A stretch of 64,000 bases of DNA from the NCBI RefSeq assembly GCF_001442615.1, contig NZ_LMXN01000021.1, positions 1 through 64,000 of the forward strand, written 5' to 3'. Made by a program: the position numbers and the translations under genes. Positions 60,424 to 64,000 of the stretch are shown in pieces. The notes beneath the pieces were generated by a model. That model made no database searches. It was not told the origin of the DNA and was given only the letters and a program-made list of their open reading frames with translations. This stretch comes from Algoriphagus resistens (GTDB lineage: Bacteria; Bacteroidota; Bacteroidia; Cytophagales; Cyclobacteriaceae). Within the stretch, counting starts at the first letter, position 1; every line of letters begins with the position of its first letter.

Positions 60424-61548
60424 TTATTCCAAATAAGCTGAGAAAAAACCAACAAGTTCTTTTGCATATACTTCCGGCACTTCCATGGCTGAAAAATGAC
60501 CTCCTTTTTCCATTTTGTTGAAACCGGTGATGTTGGCCATACGCATTGCCCATTCTTTGGGAAATTGGGCTTCTTTGGGAAATAATGAAACACCGGTGGG
60601 GACTTGGACCCAGGAGCTTGATTTTAATCCCTTGGAATAGCCTACATAGGCATTTTCTGCATAGGTACGTATCGATGAATTTATGGATTGACCAATCCAG
60701 TAAATCATGATATTGGTAATCAGCTCATCCATGCTAAAGGAATTTTCAAGATCACCCTGATTGTCACTCCAGGCATAGAACTTTTCAAGGATCCAGGAAG
60801 CCAACCCCACCGGGCTGTCATTGAGAGCATATCCCAGGGTCTGGGGTTTAGTGGACTGAACCATATTAAAAGCCCCCTCAGAATAAAACCACTGTTGGAT
60901 ATGTTGTCCGAATTTCTGCTCTTCGGAACTCATACTTCCCCAATCTTCGCTGCCATCGGGGTATCCCACATCTGTTAAATGAATTGCTCTCACCTGGTTG
61001 GGGAACTGCACTGCCAATGATTTGGTAATTAAGGTCCCCATATCGCCTCCTGCAGCAAAATAAGTACTATACCCAAGGGTCTCAATCATTAACTTTTGAA
61101 ATAAAGCTGCCGTTGTATCACTGTCCAAAGCAAGCTGTTGGGAGAATCCAAACCCGGGTATGGACGGCACAATTACATCAAAGGAAAAACCGTTTTGAAC
61201 AGGGTCTGTCAGAAGGGAAATTACTTTCAGATAACGGTAGAAAGAATCAGGCCAGCCATGGGTAAGCAGGAGAGGGAAAGTCTTTTTGCCCTTCCCTTTT
61301 ACATGGATAAAATGAAGGGTAACGTCATCCACTTCCGCTTTAAAGTGGGGAAAAGCATTGATTTCAGATTCAGCAGTTCTCCAGTTGTATTCTGTCTTCC
61401 AGTACGTTACAATTTTTCGGAGTACGGACGGATTCATTCCAAAATTCCATTGGGCATTTTCGGGCTCATCCGTCCACCGGGTTTGATTTAATCTTACGGA
61501 TAAATCGTCTAACACATGTTGGGGTACATCAATTTTAAAAGGTGTCAT
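60424..61548 (-). CDS. epoxide hydrolase (EHN-domain type)
   Basis: A 374-residue hydrolase with the N-terminal EHN domain (about 1-105: Phe-Lys-Ile-Asp-Val-Pro...Arg-Leu-Asn-Gln-Thr-Arg-Trp) and an alpha/beta fold. The oxyanion motif is His-Gly-Trp-Pro-Asp-Ser-Phe, the nucleophile Asp lies in Ala-Gly-Gly-Asp-Met-Gly, a Tyr that can protonate the epoxide is in Ile-Arg-Thr-Tyr-Ala, and the final His is in Lys-Gly-Gly-His-Phe. The usual Gly-Gly-Asp-Trp-Gly is Gly-Gly-Asp-Met-Gly here. It would open epoxides to diols. The substrate is unknown. Confidence 0.88.
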   Translation of the reverse strand: MTPFKIDVPQHVLDDLSVRLNQTRWTDEPENAQWNFGMNPSVLRKIVTYWKTEYNWRTAESEINAFPHFKAEVDDVTLHFIHVKGKGKKTFPLLLTHGWPDSFYRYLKVISLLTDPVQNGFSFDVIVPSIPGFGFSQQLALDSDTTAALFQKLMIETLGYSTYFAAGGDMGTLITKSLAVQFPNQVRAIHLTDVGYPDGSEDWGSMSSEEQKFGQHIQQWFYSEGAFNMVQSTKPQTLGYALNDSPVGLASWILEKFYAWSDNQGDLENSFSMDELITNIMIYWIGQSINSSIRTYAENAYVGYSKGLKSSSWVQVPTGVSLFPKEAQFPKEWAMRMANITGFNKMEKGGHFSAMEVPEVYAKELVGFFSAYLE

Positions 61549-61638
61549 AAGCTGTGGTTTTGGTTTACTTTCATAAAACTATAGCTAACGGGTAATAACC
61601 CATTGTAAAAAATTTACCTTCTTTTAGGGGGACAGGTA

Positions 61639-62478
61639 TTAATATTTCCTTTCCGGAAGCTGCAAAATCATGTCAGGAATCAGCCTGTTATTTTCAAGCT
61701 GCACTTGCGATAATAGATATTCCACGGGGCTTATTCCTGCAAAATGTGAGAAATCTTTTATAAAATGGGCCTGGTCATAATATCCATATCTATGTACTAT
61801 TGAAAACCAGTCGATGTGCCCTTTGTTTCTCTGTATCTCATTGGCTACCTGATGAAATCTCTTTATCCGTTTAAAGTACTTTGTTGAAAAACCGGTGTGT
61901 TTTTTTAAGAGGTATATCAGGTGTTTTTGAGAATAGCCGGATCTATGTACCAACCATTCTATGGGTTGTGTGATATTGTTGTTTACAAAACGTACAATGT
62001 CTTGCTCCATGGACGGTTCTGTCGAATACCGGAAAAAATAATCCTCTATCAGTTTAAATTTATCCAAAACCTTATCGGTATTCAACAGGCTTTCATACAA
62101 CCTGTTAAATGTGTATCCTAAAATATCCTTGGCTTCCAGTCCGATGGAATGTATGGCTGGAACCGGGATTTTTGTCAGTGTATAAAATCCCCCGGCAGTA
62201 AAACGGATACTGATTATTGTTGAATCCGGATTGTTTTCATAAACGATTGCCTGTTTCTGCATTCCCGAAATCCAGGCATGTTTCACTGTCCATTTTAAAT
62301 TGGCGTTATTTTCTTCAAAAAGAACATTGCTTGTATGCTCATTGAGCTCAATTATTAAATTAATTCCCCCTTCAGGAAGCTCCTTTATATACGGTATGGG
62401 CAAAGATCCATTTACATATACCATATGCTGAATGAAATTTGACAAGGGGTACGTCGGTATATAATGAAGGACCTGCAT
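61639..62478 (-). CDS. AraC family transcriptional regulator
   Basis: A 279-residue regulator with an N-terminal DUF6597-like sensor (about 1-130: Tyr-Ile-Pro-Thr-Tyr-Pro-Leu-Ser-Asn-Phe, Pro-Glu-Gly-Gly-Ile-Asn-Leu-Ile) and a C-terminal AraC domain (about 160-255: His-Arg-Tyr-Gly-Tyr-Tyr-Asp-Gln-Ala-His-Phe-Ile-Lys-Asp-Phe, Ala-Gly-Ile-Ser-Pro-Val-Glu-Tyr). It lies upstream of the epoxide hydrolase on the same strand and may regulate it. Confidence 0.88.
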   Translation of the reverse strand: MQVLHYIPTYPLSNFIQHMVYVNGSLPIPYIKELPEGGINLIIELNEHTSNVLFEENNANLKWTVKHAWISGMQKQAIVYENNPDSTIISIRFTAGGFYTLTKIPVPAIHSIGLEAKDILGYTFNRLYESLLNTDKVLDKFKLIEDYFFRYSTEPSMEQDIVRFVNNNITQPIEWLVHRSGYSQKHLIYLLKKHTGFSTKYFKRIKRFHQVANEIQRNKGHIDWFSIVHRYGYYDQAHFIKDFSHFAGISPVEYLLSQVQLENNRLIPDMILQLPERKY

Positions 62479-62510
62479 AAGTTACTGCGTTAGATGAGTT
62501 CTTAAAAGAT

Positions 62511-62795
62511 TTAAATTTCATTCAAAAATCCATCTTGAACAGACAGATTACGGATTGCCAGAATAGCATTGTTTACATTGGCTTCGGAAAAGAAAAACTC
62601 CTTTCCTGGGTATCCGATGGTGTTGATGAATTGAAGCTGTTCTTTCACTATTGTCTCCGGCAATACATTGGATGTTCTTCTTCTCCAGGATTCCAGTGAA
62701 TGTTCCGGAGTCAGGTATTTCCAGCCTATATTCATAAGCAGTTTCAACGAGGGTAGCTGTAATATATAGTCTTCTTTGAATGAGTGAACTACCAT
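62511..62795 (-). pseudogene. truncated HsdR (type I restriction subunit) N-terminus
   Basis: 94 codons closely matching the first residues of Bacteroidota HsdR: Phe-Lys-Glu-Asp-Tyr-Ile-Leu-Gln-Leu-Pro-Ser-Leu, Gly-Trp-Lys-Tyr-Leu-Thr-Pro-Glu, Thr-Ser-Asn-Val-Leu and Asn-Asn-Ala-Ile-Leu-Ala-Ile-Arg-Asn-Leu-Ser-Val-Gln-Asp-Gly-Phe. It then ends abruptly with a stop. Full HsdR is about 1000 residues, so the nuclease and motor domains are lost. It follows the AlbA_2-type fragment by 9 nt in the order usual for type I loci. Confidence 0.75.
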
Positions 62796-62804
62796 TTCTT
62801 TGAA

Positions 62805-63164
62805 TTATGGATTAGTAATAATGAGTTCCCAGTAGCCAGATCGCACTCCTTCTTTTCGTTCAAGGAGGTTTTGCGCTTTTAGCTTTTGAATATTTTTCTC
62901 TACTCCACGCTCTGTAATAGCTAACTTCTTTGCCATTTCAGGGATGGTGCCGTATTGGTACCTATATACCATTTCTGAAATCATCAGTGCACTCTTACCG
63001 ATTTTAGTGGTGGATTCCAGGAGTATTTGCTCTTTTAAAGTATGCCATGTTTCTAATGAACTTTTTACTGGGCATTTTAAAACCACCGTAAACATGTCTT
63101 CTGTTTTAAAATGCGGTTCGGGTAGGTGCGCATCCTTCATCTGATTTTTGATTCGGAACCGCAT
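62805..63164 (-). pseudogene. C-terminal fragment of an AlbA_2-type ATP-binding/helix-turn-helix protein
   Basis: 119 codons. The opening Met-Lys-Asp-Ala-His-Leu-Pro-Glu-Pro-His-Phe-Lys...Phe-Thr-Val-Val-Leu matches the end of the ATP-binding part of AlbA_2-family regulators. A winged helix follows (Ile-Pro-Glu-Met-Ala-Lys-Lys-Leu-Ala-Ile-Thr-Glu-Arg-Gly-Val-Glu-Lys) ending Gly-Tyr-Trp-Glu-Leu-Ile. The N-terminal 350 or so residues are missing. Such genes often sit between hsdM/hsdS and hsdR, matching the HsdR fragment next to it. Confidence 0.65.
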
Positions 63165-63785
63165 TATCTGAATTCTCCCATAGGAGGGATCTTTTTAACA
63201 TCATGAAGTATCACAGGCCCGACTGCAACAATAATATACAATACTTTTGCTATAGATATTCTTGGTTGTTGCCACCGCAGGTACACAGCTGGTGTGCAAG
63301 CCAAGATCTCGGCAATCTGGGAATTTCGAGCATCCTGTTTGATGGACTTGATGATCTCCATTGATCTAGGTTATGTTGTTTAGTACGAAACTGTTTTTTG
63401 TCAAGTTTTAGTGAGGTATAAAAATACTGTAATCTGTTTAATGTGTGTAGGTTATGCTTTAATTACTGTTTTTTTTTGACGAAAAATGTCTTAGAAATAC
63501 TCAAACGGACTACAGATGTGATTGCAAAATTGAGCGAGGTTGGCCAGGTGGCTTTTCCTTGCCGGAGTGATTTTAAGCCTTTTTCCAATTCTTTCCGCCC
63601 CGTTAAAAATCGATTTTGACTTTTCCTATAGGGAGTATCCGGTCTGACTTGTCCCTTTGGGCTATACAGCTATCCCCACAAGTCCGCAAACCCCATAAGA
63701 TGAATCTATTTTTCATGCGTTTATAATTGATTTTTTATGGTCACATGGAATCTCGCACGGCGGATAATCATCCCAGGGTTTGAGG
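63165..63785. other. right-hand intergenic region
   Basis: About 620 bases without a gene I can support. A 65-codon minus-strand frame (63164-63361) begins with a helix-turn-helix-like stretch but turns hydrophobic and has no family match. It may be more restriction-locus or transposase debris. The rest holds nothing recognised. Confidence 0.35.
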
Positions 63786-64000
63786 TTATTCGTCATGCTT
63801 GATTTCATATCGTTTCAAAATAACCTCCCGTAGCCTTTCTTCATTTTCGTCACCCCATTTGCCTAGAACTGATAGTACAGGGATTAACGTTTTTCCAAAT
63901 TCGGTGAGGCTGTACTCCACTTTGGGAGGTACCACTGGGTAAATTTTCTTGGTAATCAGTTCCTGATCTTCCAACTCATTCAATTGGATGGTTAACACCC
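63786..64000 (-). CDS. HxlR family transcriptional regulator, partial (runs off the window)
   Basis: The C-terminal 71 residues of an HxlR winged-helix regulator: Leu-Thr-Ile-Gln-Leu-Asn-Glu-Leu-Glu, then Pro-Val-Val-Pro-Pro-Lys-Val-Glu-Tyr-Ser-Leu-Thr-Glu-Phe-Gly and Leu-Gly-Lys-Trp-Gly. The frame stays open to the last base, so the start is outside the window. It is a different copy from the HxlR gene at 59652. Its target is not visible. Confidence 0.85.
   Translation of the reverse strand, partial: VLTIQLNELEDQELITKKIYPVVPPKVEYSLTEFGKTLIPVLSVLGKWGDENEERLREVILKRYEIKHDE

Noticed and set aside
63164..63361. 65-codon minus-strand frame with a helix-turn-helix-like start
   Set aside because: The first 30 residues resemble a transposase or regulator helix-turn-helix, but the rest is unrelated hydrophobic sequence. 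It is too weak to call.
1..64000. tRNA, rRNA, CRISPR arrays, prophage or integrative-element attachment sites
   Set aside because: No cloverleaf-like sequence, regularly spaced repeat, integrase or phage gene was seen by eye. A dedicated scan could still find short RNAs.

Overview
The window comes from a chromosome of the phylum Bacteroidota, most likely a Cytophagales member of the Cyclobacteriaceae or a close relative. The grounds are two SusC/SusD outer-membrane import pairs, Bacteroidota-type promoter boxes (TAnnTTTG), lipobox lipoproteins, many AraC regulators with Bacteroidota-specific sensor domains, and weak Shine-Dalgarno signals. No tRNA, rRNA, CRISPR array or intact mobile element was seen. 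The taxonomic call is inference from gene content.

Layout. (1) 0.7-13.7 kb is an accessory stretch of single genes: a BamA-like barrel, a methyltransferase, a GNAT, a Crp/Fnr regulator beside a VOC protein, DUF3892, two SDR oxidoreductases, three AraC regulators, a membrane nucleotide cyclase and several decayed genes (SnoaL-like, MBL-fold). (2) 14.1-28.1 kb is a complete N-acetylglucosamine utilisation locus: a LacI-type regulator with two matching operators, SusC, SusD, a fasciclin/DNRLRE/CSPG-repeat surface lipoprotein, a NagB-like deaminase, a GH20-like enzyme, a sodium symporter, NagA and a GH20 hexosaminidase. (3) 28.6-44.7 kb is what I read as a phosphonate-scavenging polysaccharide-utilisation-like locus: a second SusC/SusD pair, an alkaline-phosphatase-superfamily esterase, a PhnZ-like HD oxygenase, two XRE-cupin regulators flanking the block, two metallophosphoesterases, and the trio of TIGR03364 FAD oxidase, TIGR03351 PhnX-like hydrolase and TIGR03366 alcohol dehydrogenase, plus a DUF5690 membrane protein as candidate permease. 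(4) 45-64 kb is again accessory: a retropepsin-like protein, an NTF2/PQQ-dehydrogenase fusion, AraC regulators, hydrolases, an amidohydrolase, an erm(F)-like rRNA methyltransferase preceded by a possible macrolide-sensing leader peptide, an HxlR/quinone-reductase pair, an IS1634-type fragment and a truncated type I restriction remnant.

How the parts fit. In the GlcNAc locus, surface binding and TonB-dependent import feed periplasmic GH20 enzymes. The symporter brings in GlcNAc, and NagA and NagB convert GlcNAc-6-phosphate to fructose-6-phosphate; no GlcNAc kinase is encoded here. In the phosphonate locus, outer-membrane import and phosphoesterases would release small phosphonates. These are then cleaved either by the PhnZ-like oxygenase (to glycine and phosphate) or by the FAD oxidase and PhnX-like hydrolase (to an aldehyde and phosphate), with the dehydrogenase handling the aldehyde. 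The two loci are adjacent, and some invertebrate glycans carry aminoethylphosphonate on GlcNAc, so they may act on one substrate; this link is a hypothesis.

The two most striking observations are the phosphonate locus itself (an HD oxygenase and the oxidase/phosphonatase route together, coupled to SusC/SusD) and the short open reading frame MDNTMFCLCRLRISI upstream of the erm(F)-like gene. The latter carries the Arg-Leu-Arg motif known from macrolide-arrested leader peptides and sits inside a hairpin.
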